The notes: a model not told the origin generated them from the sequence alone. A DNA stretch of 20,747 nucleotides from Ichthyophonus hoferi (GCA_002751075.1 NAOQ01000465.1:9738-30484), one strand, 5' to 3'; shown: positions 9,887 through 20,041, counted from the first letter of the stretch. Numbers and translations are program-made.

Positions 9887-12800
9887 TTATGCATTATTGT
9901 TTTTATCTGTTGGTAAAGATGTCAATAGGGTAGGAGCTATACGCCTATGTGTAGGTGGAATGGTTTTTTTCTCAGTCGTATTAGTATTATTATTGAAAGT
10001 AGTAGTAATAGTAGGTAGAGTAGCACTTGTACCAGTCAGTGGCGTGCTGGTAAGTGACGTCAGCAGAACTGGAGTAACACGGCGCGGGAGAGTGTTTACT
10101 TCATTGACTCTATTGGCTGATGGACTTTGCACCGTTGCCACAGAGCTGGGTTTGCAAGGATTGACTGGTTTAGTGTGAGTGACCACAGGCCCTCCAGCCA
10201 ATGAAATATCATAATCTATAAGTTTAGAGAGAAGGGTCGGGGCTATTCTACGGGCCCTCTTTGGAGCTGGCTCAGACATCTGATTGGCTATTTTGTTGGC
10301 TATTTTGTCATCTGATTGGCTGGTGGAAGGCACAGAATGCATATTAGGCATAGGGACACTGGGAAGGGTAGAGGTATTAGAGGTAGATGAAGCTGATGCA
10401 AGAGATGGCTGTGATAGCTTAGGTTGACAGGGTACAAAAGTGATTGGTGAAAGTAGAGTGGGGGCAATTCGTCGAGCTGCAGGCTTGGATTGGCGGACTG
10501 GTGTAGTATGATTGGCTGTATTGGATGTATCCATAGGCTTTACATCATTAGAGCTATTGCTATTGGTCTCTTTACTAGGTCTGGGTGAAGAGGCTACGGA
10601 GGGGGGTTTAGAGAGGGGTCCACTCATGAATTTCAGACGGCCTCTACCAGAGGGGGCTGGGACAGTCGGAGCAACTACAGGTGCCTTACCAGTGTCTCCC
10701 TCATTCTCTACCTCTGACAGCATGGGTTTTGCTATTTCAGTAGCAGTTTCCATAGCAACGGAGGCTTTGATTGGGGTAGGGGTAGGGGTAGTAGATTCGG
10801 AGGTTGGGAAGGTGGAAAGGAATGCCACTCTCCTACTAGATATAGGTGTGTTCGTGCCTGAACAAGGCTCTGGTTTGATTCGTTTAGTATCACACTCTAA
10901 ATTTTCAGGGGGTACTTTAATTGGTGTGACGTCATTGGACGGACATTCTAATGCACTGGATGCATTGGATTCAACTCGTGTCTTCATAAACTCTGGATAG
11001 GATTCTAGGGGGAGGGGGGTTCCAATTTCTTCGGGACCAAATTCTATTATTGAACAATATCCATCCTGTAAATAGAGTAATATAGTTGTAAGTTTATAAT
11101 TGTTAACGCCATAGCGTTCTTGGAATGCGTTGTGACCCATAGGGAATAGCGTGGATAGGGTATAAGATAGGTACGGTATATTATAGTATTATACTACTAA
11201 ACTTTTATACTATCATATGACTATACTATTGTACAATAAGTATGTTCAGAATCTTTCAAATAAACGTTACAAAGTATGGTTAAAAAACTTTATATAAAAG
11301 AACTATGAGTGTCTATATACATATATATGATATTTACCAGCGATGAAATATTATTTTTCACAAGTAATAAGTTCCTAGCAGTGATATGGCTGAGTAGTTA
11401 GTTATCTTATGTCGATAGGGTATGCTGGTGGGCGTGGAGGCGGTATCATAAAGATGTATGTGTGTGTATAAGTACAGGGGTTTTCGATCAAAAGGAGAAC
11501 AAATACATATTTACATCAATCATACATGTATGTGAATGTTTTTTGAGTTTTCTTTTCATTTTAACGAAACTATAACCTCTTGAAAACTATATTACATATC
11601 ACAGAAAACAAAAAAGAAAATTGAATTAATAGTTTTTTACTACAATGAAAGACGTATTTTTTTTGATTTATTTGTTCTCCTTTTGATCAGGAAAAATATA
11701 ATTTTGATCGGAAGATTGTATTTTTGATCGAAAACTTATATATACGTATATGCTTATAAAAGGAATAAAATATGAACCCATTCCCATTATATAAACTATG
11801 TATGTGTGTATATATGTATGTATAATGGTAGAGAATAGGAGTGCATGCAATACGTAGTAAGTAGAATAATAAATCTAAGACATTGCACAAAGAAAGTAAA
11901 ATATGTAAAAAATAAAAACATAAAATCAAATAAAAAATAGACTATCAATATAAACTACAAACACATAGGAAAAAGAAGAACAAAAAAGAACAAAAACTCA
12001 GAAAAATGAAACAAAGCAACTACAATAACTATAACACTCTATCGTACCTGTGACGAGACTGTTAGGATCCTGCCATTAGGACTCCAGGCCAGGTCAGTAA
12101 TAGCTGCATAGTGTAAGTTATTGAGATAGGCAAAGGGAGCTGCCTGTTGTGTATCATATAGCAACACTGAATCTAGCGTACCCACAGCCACCACCATACG
12201 ATACGATAGATTCACCAATCCAGTGGTCTCCTCCCCATTGCAATCGGTGGTGTGATTGGTGCGCGGTAGATAAAGGACCGGGCTACAACGAATCACCACT
12301 GAGGGTTTACGCAGACCACCATAATGTAATACCGGGTGGTTGAGGGCATTTCTAGCATATACATAGGTGGTATTGATAAAGGTCTCTGTGCCTAACTTTA
12401 CCAAGGCATCGCTAGGGTATGTAGGTTCTAGTTGTGAAGGGACGTAGGACAGGCCAGCAGGAGAATAGAGCAGAGATCCATCGGGAGTAAAGGTAAGCCG
12501 ACGAAAGAATGATTGTACAGTCTCATCCATGTACATGCGGTATTGCCGTGTAGGGGGAGGTCCCATCAGTCCATTATTGCCGTCTACACCATCTTTATTT
12601 CCTTCATTTTCCCCACTCTCTCCCTTCTCCATCTCCTGGCTGATCTCACTATTATTATTATTATTACTATTATTATTATTATTATTAGTCAGAGTGTTGG
12701 TGTTACTACCTACCGGTATCTCCATCTTCGTATTAGAAAAGATAATTCGGAAGCCTACGATTGGCTCTTTGGTATTAGTAGATGATTTCTTACCAATGGA

Positions 12801-14285
12801 CTGGGTTTTTAAGGTGTATATGCGGCAGGTACGATCACTACTCTGGGTTGCCAGGTATTCCCCACGTGGATCCCACGCCACTCCTTGGACATAATGCTTA
12901 TGATCCTTGATATGGAAGGCTGATTTACCACGGCTAATATCCCATATGTGTACTGTATTGTCAACTGAGGCTGAGGCCAGGTATCTAGCAAGGAGAAGAA
13001 TGATTACGTTTGGGTTTATGTATATATATAAGCGTGTATTAGTGTCAAGGTGTGGAAATATAGGATCTACTGAGTACAAATTTGTTGTTACTACCTCTGG
13101 TTTATATATATACATATATATAAAAATAAATACATACAAAGATACATACATACATGCATACATACGGGGAAGGTGGGAGAGGAGGGAGAGAGGGTAAGAG
13201 GGTAGGAAAGGGTTGGTTAAGAATGGGAAATGTAGTTGGTCTGGGTAGTGGTAATGTGGTAGTGCAAGGAATAGGAGGGGAGATGGGGCTAGAAAGGGGT
13301 TATATTGTACTATTATTATTACTACTATTAGTATTATTGCTATTGTAGTGTTATAGTACCTTCAAGTGTGCTAGTTAGAAAGAAAAGAATGGTGTGATAA
13401 TACGGTTAAGAGAAAGGAGTATAGAAGGAATGATAATGTGTGTGTACATATGCGTAATAGTATTATAGTATAATAGTAGGATAGTAGGATAGAATAACAG
13501 AGTAGCAGTATAATAATGTGACAATTCAATACTATAACACTACATCTATATCCACTCACACAGACAGGCTACCTACCTAGAATCAGGAGACCAAGCCAGA
13601 TCATACACATCCTCTTCGTGTGTTCTCATTAAATGCACTACCCTCCAGGTTTCTAGATCTACATTATCCTCCTCCTCCATTATCCCTCCTCCTCTGAAGG
13701 GCGCTAGTTCCCACACTATCACAGCTGTGTCATCCCCTGCTGAGGCTAGGTATTTACCTGTAAGGGTATAAGGGAGTGGAAGAGAGTAAAAGAGACAGAG
13801 GGAAAGGGAGAGGGGAAGGAGGGGAGAGGGGAAGAATCATTCGAATAAGTGATAAAAGTGGGAGTTATACTGAAATCCTGATATTGTTGAGAAATGTATC
13901 CAATAAACTTACTGAATGGCTTTTTTAAAAAAGCATAAACGATACAAAATTTTCACATATTATTATATATTATTATGTCACATAATATGGAAAATAAATA
14001 ATAATAATAATAATAAAAAAAATAAAAAAAAAAAAAATAACAACAGTAATAATAAATGGTATACTAACCATTGGGAGAAAACCTAACCACATTCACAGCC
14101 TTGGAATGTCTGGTCAAGTTAGAGAGAAAAGTAATATGACTAGTATCAGAGATGGGATCATTCCCTATCCTCCATACTTTCACATCATTATCTGCTCCTG
14201 CTGTTGCTAGTCTATCACCACAAATGTCAAGACTCAAGATAGGTTCCTTTGAGTGCCAGGATATTTCTAGTGTTCTTGCTTTCAT
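9887..14285 (-). CDS. CHAF1B: Chromatin assembly factor 1 subunit B (p60)
   Basis: WD40 subunit of CAF-1, which deposits H3-H4 on newly replicated DNA and binds ASF1. Coding exons (minus): 14285-14069, 13757-13577, 12984-12048, 11065-9887. All introns are GT..AG and phases agree, giving 837 aa; human p60 has 559. Recognised by MKARTLEISWHSKEPILSLD, FLSNLTRHSKAVNVVRFSP, EEDVYDLAWSPDS, LASASVDNTVHIWDIS, FFRRLTFTPDGSLL, INTTYVYAR, DSVLLYDTQQ and DGYCS. Residues 1 to about 455 form the propeller, with a low-complexity insert (about 225-280, poly-Asn 233-244) absent from human p60. The Ser/Thr/Pro-rich tail carries RRIAPTLL-type B-domain-like motifs at 642-653, 716-727, 772-783 and 818-829, a degenerate RRVAFLSTF near 522, PKRARR as a possible NLS, and IKPE (508-511) matching a SUMO consensus. 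The start aligns with the human N terminus and has A at -3. Confidence 0.95.
11480..11735. mobile_element. MITE-like element in CHAF1B intron 3
   Basis: A perfect 14-bp terminal inverted repeat (GTTTTCGATCAAAA at 11480-11493, complement at 11722-11735) brackets a second perfect 19-bp inverted pair (GATCAAAAGGAGAACAAAT at 11486-11504 against 11670-11688). The right end is elaborated into three roughly 20-bp units starting TTTTGATC (11681, 11702, 11722). It has no ORF. The target-site duplication is not clear. It lies inside the 982-bp third coding intron, far from either splice site. Confidence 0.6.
12651..12686 (-). repeat. AAT trinucleotide run encoding poly-Asn in CHAF1B
   Basis: Codes for about twelve residues, nearly all Asn, at residues 233-244. 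It lies within an acidic, Gly/Asn-rich insert between the fourth and fifth propeller blades. Length polymorphism is likely. Confidence 0.85.
13166..13212. repeat. Polypurine tract in CHAF1B intron 2
   Basis: Almost pure G/A on the plus strand, hence C/T in the transcript. It is mid-intron and not adjacent to a splice site. It follows a short ATAC microsatellite on its left. Confidence 0.8.
13770..13836. repeat. Long polypyrimidine tract near exon 2 acceptor of CHAF1B
   Basis: About 65 bp of mostly G/A on the plus strand, so C/T-rich in the pre-mRNA. It ends roughly a dozen bases before the AG at 13758-13759. It is much longer than a normal splice tract and could bind PTB-type proteins or adopt a triplex. 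Confidence 0.75.
13999..14038. repeat. AAT/poly-A low-complexity run in CHAF1B intron 1
   Basis: (AAT)n followed by a broken A-run on the plus strand, just inside the intron beyond the exon 1 donor. No function is evident. Confidence 0.8.
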
Positions 14286-14652
14286 GTTTGTGTTGGTGTT
14301 TTTATTTGTATGTATAAATGTTGAGTAATTGTGTGTGGTCGAAAGATAGAATAATAAAAGATGAAAAAGATGAAATAGAAGTTAGTTTTAAACTAAGAAG
14401 AAGAACAATCTACTTTCTATCTATTGATATTGTTAGTAGGAGACTTTGTTTTCCCTTACAAACATGAAAAAGGAAGAGATAATATACTATACATATAGCT
14501 CTTTGAAAGCTATTATCGAATTGCTCTTTAAAGAAGTATAAAGTACATTTATAATTAGTTAAATTACGATTTAAATAAAATTAATATTATAAATGTTACT
14601 AAAACTATGCAACGTCTCAGCGACTAGCACACAATATGTTGGCATAATGATC

Positions 14653-14664
14653 TTCCCGCCAAAA
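14653..14664. promoter_or_regulatory. E2F-like site upstream of CHAF1B
   Basis: TTCCCGCCAAAA matches the E2F/DP consensus core and lies about 370 bp before the CHAF1B ATG. It is conspicuous because GC-rich strings are rare here. CAF-1 subunits are S-phase genes and E2F control is known in other animals, so this is a plausible promoter element. Confidence 0.5.
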
Positions 14665-14743
14665 CTTAATTTCATTATTATTTCAAGGTAGACAAATTAA
14701 TAGCAGTTAATATTCCACAAATGGAAATAGTGTTTGCAAGTTT

Positions 14744-14748
14744 ATTGG
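14744..14748 (-). promoter_or_regulatory. CCAAT box upstream of CHAF1B
   Basis: ATTGG on the plus strand reads CCAAT in the gene direction (context TTAACCAATAAA), about 80 bp upstream of the E2F-like site. A short motif, so weak alone. Confidence 0.3.
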
Positions 14749-15423
14749 TTAATCTAATTTAGCTCTAAATTAAATAGCGTCTTGATTTGATGACTTTTGC
14801 AGCCTTACATACAGATTATAAATGCAATTGGCCTGGATAATTATATATATATAGTGGTATATAAATAAATATATATGCACTCGCAATTATGCAGGTAGTA
14901 GTAATACATAAAGATATATTGTTTTTATTAATAAACACCATACTTGTATTTGATTTATAAGATGGCATTCATTATATATTGGCATTGCAAAATATCTTGT
15001 GATCAGGGGAATACAGGGGAATAATAACTTGGGATATTCAAGAAAATCGAGATCAATTTCGCCAATGTAGTTTTCATGTATAGTTAACTCAATGAGTTGC
15101 AGTTATTGTCTCATTTTGTTTTGGTTATTATCTCACCCATTATGAACGGCAACCACAGTTGTAAACAAAGAATTAAATAAAGGTGAAAACTATATTTGAC
15201 TAACGTAAGATTATGAACTCAGACCGGACTATTTATTTATAGATAGAATAACTAATTCCAACAATATAGTTATAATAAGATAATGTTTTGTAAACTTAAT
15301 ATATATTAAGACAGGAATGTTTAATTAATTTGTATATTTTTTTTTATATCAAGTTATTAGTTATTTTTAATTATTAGCAACTATTATTACAGCCACAGTC
15401 TGGAAAAATAGTTAATGTGATCT

Positions 15424-15767
15424 ACGGGTGTTAAATGGCAATCCAAGATGATTGATCCAATTTGAACTAGCCAGTGGCAGAGGTCTCGCGACTATATAAT
15501 AAGGCATTTCAGATCATACGCTTGAAGGTTACAGATAACACATTGCTCAGGCATCCTGCCTAAGGCAAGTTCTGCTTATTTGTTTAATACTAAAAAGTCT
15601 TAGCATATCTGTTCTCTCCATGTATGCAAAGGGACACGTTAAAACCCTACTTAATTCGGTATTATCTTTCTTTTAAAACGAATATAGATCAAAGGAACAC
15701 TCCTGTCTCTACTTATGATTCCCAATAATACTGTATGTATACATTTTTCTAAAAAAAAAAAAAAAAA
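15424..15767 (+). mobile_element. SINE-like retroposon candidate
   Basis: A GC-richer segment of about 345 bp ends in 17 consecutive A residues (15751-15767). TGATCT occurs directly before it (15418-15423) and directly after the A-run (15768-15773), as a short target-site duplication would. Near the 5' end, TGGCAGAGGTC resembles a Pol III box A, and GGTTACAGATA about 50 bp later is a poor box B. There is no ORF. I cannot name a family, and the short flanking match could be chance. Confidence 0.35.
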
Positions 15768-16360
15768 TGATCTGCATATAAGGGTAAACGTATGTTTATA
15801 TGCATCCTAATGCATCTGCCTACAACCATATATACTACAAGTTGCCTGTTAGTTTATTGAATATGTTGTGGGAATGTACCTAGTTCAACTTGTGTAGTGA
15901 TTATAATCATCTCGCTCATGCTCAGGGTGGCAGCTGACTATTACCAGTAGAATTTAGGATCAAAAGTGTATAGCTTTTATTCAGTATTACTACAGAATCA
16001 AGAGTCCCGAATATTTCTCAGACAGAACCTTCTCATAATTTCTACATATAGCATTTGATATTTATACTTTAGAACCCAGCATTATTTAATGAGAGAATTA
16101 TGACTAGTTACTTTGTCCATGTTGTATATGTGGGCATATTTAACATAATGTACACAATACTACCCTATAAATTAAAGCCTATTGTGGATTGGTCATGAAT
16201 ATAAAATGAAAGTGAAAAGGTGGATAGAAAGCGATAGAAATTAAACTAAAGAGATGATATTGTAAAGCTAAAACTAAAGCATTATTTTTAAAATAAAAAT
16301 AAATTGCATTCTTGACTAATGTACAGCAGCCTTTCCCCTAATCACGCTTTTTTCTACATG

Positions 16361-16468
16361 ATTGGCTCTTCTTCATGTTGACGCGTGCATATAATTGGAT
16401 GGCCGTATTAGCGACCGATCATTTTGAAAATCGAAGATTAAATCTCCTTGTTCATTGGTCTTAGCAAC
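16361..16468 (-). promoter_or_regulatory. Triple CCAAT cluster with RFX-like half-site
   Basis: ATTGG occurs at 16361-16365, 16394-16398 and 16454-16458, all reading CCAAT on the minus strand, with spacings of 33 and 60 bp. Next to the third, the minus strand reads GTTGCTAAG, an X-box half-site. The surrounding 100 bp is GC-richer, with GACGCG and CGACCGATC. It looks like an NF-Y-type promoter, but no transcript start is evident. A distal CHAF1B promoter with a 5' UTR intron is possible. Confidence 0.3.
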
Positions 16469-16559
16469 GTGTCTGAAAACACGCAATATTATTTGATTTC
16501 ACTTTACTGTGGAAATAAAATATAATGTTAGATATATTAAACTATTATACCGGGACAGG

Positions 16560-16715
16560 TCAAAGAAAGAAATAGATAGATAGAGAAAAAGAGAAAGAGG
16601 TAGAGAGGGAGAGAGATAGATTAATAGATAGATGGGTAGATAGAAAGATAGAAAGATAAAAAGACATATAGATGGAAAGGTAGATTGATATATATATTAG
16701 TATAGATAGATCAAA
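16560..16715. repeat. GATA/purine-rich microsatellite tract
   Basis: Irregular (GATA)n and (GAGA)n repeats, strongly purine on the plus strand, lying just downstream of CHTF8. Confidence 0.8.
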
Positions 16716-16856
16716 AATAAAACAAAAATAAAGTGTATGCTATCTAAGAAGAGAGTGAGCCTTCCTTGTTGTTATTTTTGCTTAATTGTTAACATTAATT
16801 TTAATTTTTTTAACATAAAAAACCATCGAATAAAAAATTGTGTTAGTAATAATAAA

Positions 16857-18013
16857 TCAATCTAACTTACAGGATGCCTTCCCCTTATAACGGTCTTGTA
16901 TCACAGTAGCGGGTCGGTTCTTGAATACATACTTCTCGCGAACCATAGCAACCACCTTATACTCACTAACACGGGGGATTTCTTCATCTAAATTTGATGA
17001 AAATTAGGGTTGGGGTGGGGTTAGAATAATATAGTATAATAATATACCAATAGTTATGTATAAGTATATATGTATGTATGTATGTATGTATGTACAGTTC
17101 TTTAAATTTCGTTTACCTCATCTCTTTCTCTTTCCTTGCTTTTAAATGCATAATACATAATACAAAAATAAAAATAAAACAAAATAAACGCCGATTAAAC
17201 ATGTTAGGTCAGAAATAATATAACATACCATCTAGACTATTTCCTTTGTCGTGATAGACTTTCTTCATTACCGCAAAGGGCTCGTCTAATGATTGCTTCT
17301 TTCCCACCAGGTGATGGTAACCAATCATAATGTGTGGATCGCCCTGAAGGAATATTATTGGTTGAATATTATATTTATAAATAAAGAAGAGGGTGGTAGA
17401 GTAGAATCAATTGAAAGATTAAAGTAATGTTACCAATGAAAGATAATATTTAAAGAAAAAGTCTAGAGTGTATGGAATTATTAAATTCTATAGGTAGGTT
17501 GATAGGTATGTTTGTTTTAGTGATTGGGTGGATAAGATTAAATGCGTTAACTTAATTGGTAAACAATATCATAAAATTTAAAAGGACAAATAATCATTGG
17601 GTTATAGTAATTTTTAAAAAAAACAAAAGAAAATAAAACGTAAATAAAATATGAAATGAAAACGTGTTATCATGGGTTGAGTATCGGATCTATATATGTA
17701 TATATTATATTTATTATACATATGATGTATTATAGATATACATTTATTTTTTATCTAAACTATTATATGCATATATACATATATACATAGAAACATACAT
17801 ACATGCATACATACATACACATATATATATATCATACATACATATATATGAATATATATTATAAAAACCTACATTTCCATCAATGTAAAATTCACCAAAT
17901 GGTTTCCCAGTATGATCCTCCTTCGTTACTATTTCTCCTTGTAATTCCACCAATCCCCACTCCCTTAGACCCCCTCCTGAGGAGGTTTTAAACTCTAGGG
18001 GGATCATAACCAT
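16857..18013 (-). CDS. CHTF8: Chromosome transmission fidelity protein 8 (Ctf8)
   Basis: Small subunit of the Ctf18-Dcc1-Ctf8 RFC-like clamp loader, which acts on PCNA and supports sister-chromatid cohesion. Three coding exons on the minus strand: 18013-17873, 17343-17229 and 16987-16857, joined by GT..AG introns of 529 and 241 bp with phases 0 and 1. The 128-aa product matches the family's usual length (human 121). Matching blocks: GGGLREWGLVELQGEI, EFYIDGN, PHIMIGYHHLVGK, EPFAVMKK and EYKVVAMVREKYVFKNRP. The start sits in a near-perfect Kozak context (CACCACCATGG). One doubt concerns the C terminus. After GKAS the sequence reads CTGTAAGT, a good donor, so the last four residues (CKLD) could be replaced by a short downstream exon. 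Intron 1 holds TA and ATAC microsatellites. Confidence 0.92.
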
Positions 18014-18896
18014 GGTGGTGCTGTTGGGAAGGGTGTATTAATATGTGTATGTAGGTATATTAAAAACAAGCATATATATATATATACCTACGTGCCTATC
18101 GATATACATACATGAAAAAGATTTCAATAGTGTTAGTATACCCTGTTTCTATGGGCTCATAATAATTAAAATAGATAAAGTTAAAAATAATTACCAACTA
18201 GCATAGGAAATGAAATAGAAAAAATAGTAAGAGAGAAAGAGTAATAGAAATAGAATATATATATATATATTATGTATATAGATATATGGATATGTCTGTA
18301 ATATATGTTCACTGATAATCATCTATGTATAAGTCTACTGGTTCCTCCATATACTTAACCAAATATATTTACTTTTATCTATATATATATTTATTTTCAT
18401 ATGGTATGTATTGGTGTTATATTTACTTTGCAATTTATCTATATGTATCTATTAAACACAAAAATCTATCTATAAATACAAAAGATCATGGACAGCTTCC
18501 TATGTATGTTTGCTAGTAATTGAATGTGCATGTGTATGTGACAGTAGCATTATTAGGATATACTGGTTGCTAAAGTATATATGTTCTGAATTGATTATGT
18601 AAGCTCAATGGGTGACCATGTGTGACACTATTAATTTATACATATCAAGTGACCTGTTTGTGCGCGTATTAAAACAAAAAACGATGTCTGATGTCTCCAA
18701 TAAACAATAATATGATGCCTGTTAAATTTTATTCTATAAAGTAGTTACATAAATACTGGTAAGTGTGATTTTAAAAGTTTTCATGGTACCTTAAAATTAA
18801 TACTAGGTTCAAAATAAAAATAAATAAGGTGAGAATAGTAAGTATATAATAGAAATATATGATATATTATGTATATTATATCCCGCATATATCTGT
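18014..18896. other. AT-rich DNA upstream of CHTF8
   Basis: Should contain the CHTF8 promoter and 5' UTR, but no TATA box or E2F site stands out. It contains (TA)n runs near 18073-18086 and 18257-18271. The short plus-strand frame at 18325-18516 is low-complexity and not called. Confidence 0.5.
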
Positions 18897-19020
18897 AATG
18901 TCACTCCTCTATATTGTCACGCATGCATTTGTACTGTCACGCATATCTTCACATCGTCACGCATATCTTGACATTGTTGCACATTCTATTATATTGTTAC
19001 ATCAAATTCATATTATCATA
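18897..19020. repeat. Minisatellite A, exact 20-bp period
   Basis: The phrase ATTGTCAC or a one- to two-base variant recurs at 18913, 18933, 18953, 18973, 18993 and 19013, always 20 bp apart. A further copy near 18897 is out of step. The best-preserved unit is close to ATCGTCACGCATATCTTGAC. Copies decay to the right, where GTCACGC becomes GTTGC then GTTAC. Confidence 0.85.
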
Positions 19021-19570
19021 CACACATTATTCAGTGGTAGGTAACCGGCATTAATCTAAATAGTACTTTAAAAGTTAACTTAAACCTTTCAATACTGCAC
19101 TGCTAAAGTACAATAAATTTGGAAATGATAATCCCCTTTCAATACATTTAATAAATCAAATCATCAATAGCTATAGCAGACTAACATCAATTATAATTGT
19201 CTGTCCTCCTTGTTATGGTTATTTTTATTTATTGCATTTTAAATATTGTAATATAAAAAATAATGCAATGCATCCAGATTGCCAATACAATTTGGTACAT
19301 ACTATGTGTTATGATCAAAACTGTCGAGTTGCAAGTGGTAGTGATCAGATTCTAATCATATGCTTGGAATATTGAATAAATAAAATTATGTCAAGATTTG
19401 ATACTTCTGATAATGTGGACAACGCCCTCTCCTCCTCCAACATTGACTTGACATATACAGTCAAAAGAAACTACACCTTATCATATAGAGGTTCAATACT
19501 AGATACAAGACATGATGAAATTTTTGGTTAAACACTAGCAGGGGATGAAATGCTTTACCAATAATATTAG
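19021..19570. other. AT-rich DNA between two minisatellites
   Basis: No gene, RNA or element recognised. Confidence 0.5.
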
Positions 19571-19750
19571 AAATCTGCAATTAATATAATAAATATGCAA
19601 TAGATAGCGAGTAATCATCCACGTTTATTGTAAGGAATCCGCGATTAGTATGATAAATATGCGATTGGTATGAGCAATCTACGATTATTATGAGCAATCT
19701 ACGATTATTATGAAGAATCTACCACTAATATAAGCGATCGGTCAATAATT
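19571..19750. repeat. Minisatellite B, exact 20-bp period
   Basis: About nine units on a strict 20-bp register. Two adjacent units (19671-19690 and 19691-19710) are identical: TGAGCAATCTACGATTATTA. Flanking units diverge outward. The unit is unrelated by eye to minisatellite A, in either orientation. Confidence 0.88.
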
Positions 19751-19762
19751 AAACCCGATCGC
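19734..19762. other. Hairpin at the end of minisatellite B
   Basis: A perfect 8-bp inverted repeat GCGATCGG / CCGATCGC (19734-19741 and 19755-19762) with a 13-bp AT-rich loop. Such GC-rich arms are unusual in this DNA. Confidence 0.6.
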
Positions 19763-20041
19763 AATCTTAAGCACATTTGAAAGAGCCTTCAATAACGTCA
19801 TAGTATATATCCTACTGCGCATATATGTTATGTATAGGTAGTTTATATATAATATAATATAGTCCATGGTTTGAGAGCCTACCATATTATTCCCTACCTC
19901 TAAGCTTTCTCACTATCTTTTTTGGTACATAGCAGTATACAGTATAAGGTTAGGTTATAGTATTTCACTCTATAGCGTTTACCGACATATATATATATAT
20001 ATATATCCATACATACTACCCTGGTAATTGTTCATTTCATA
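19763..20041. other. AT-rich DNA before the exon-like patch
   Basis: Holds a (TA)n run near 19987-20006 and an AACGTCA CRE-like string near 19794. No gene seen. Confidence 0.4.

Larger units (their letters stand above)
14286..16856. other. Intergenic region between CHTF8 and CHAF1B
   Basis: No further coding exon is supported. It should contain the CHAF1B promoter at its left end and the CHTF8 3' flank at its right. It also holds the SINE-like insertion, a triple CCAAT cluster and a purine-rich GATA microsatellite, listed separately. The rest is AT-rich and unremarkable. Confidence 0.55.

Noticed and set aside
9897-11000. Long plus-strand open frames opposite CHAF1B exon 4
   Set aside because: They are antisense shadows of a Ser/Thr/Pro-rich coding exon and resemble no protein.
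12149-13348. Several plus-strand frames opposite CHAF1B exon 3 and intron 2
   Set aside because: Poly-Leu/Ile and Arg/Gly translations of microsatellites or antisense to the WD40 exon.
17744-17872. Extension of CHTF8 exon 1 past 17873
   Set aside because: Homology to Ctf8 stops at DGN exactly at a GTAGGT donor; the rest is microsatellite translation.
19571-19750. CRISPR-like array
   Set aside because: Units are contiguous 20-bp repeats without unique spacers, in an animal genome.
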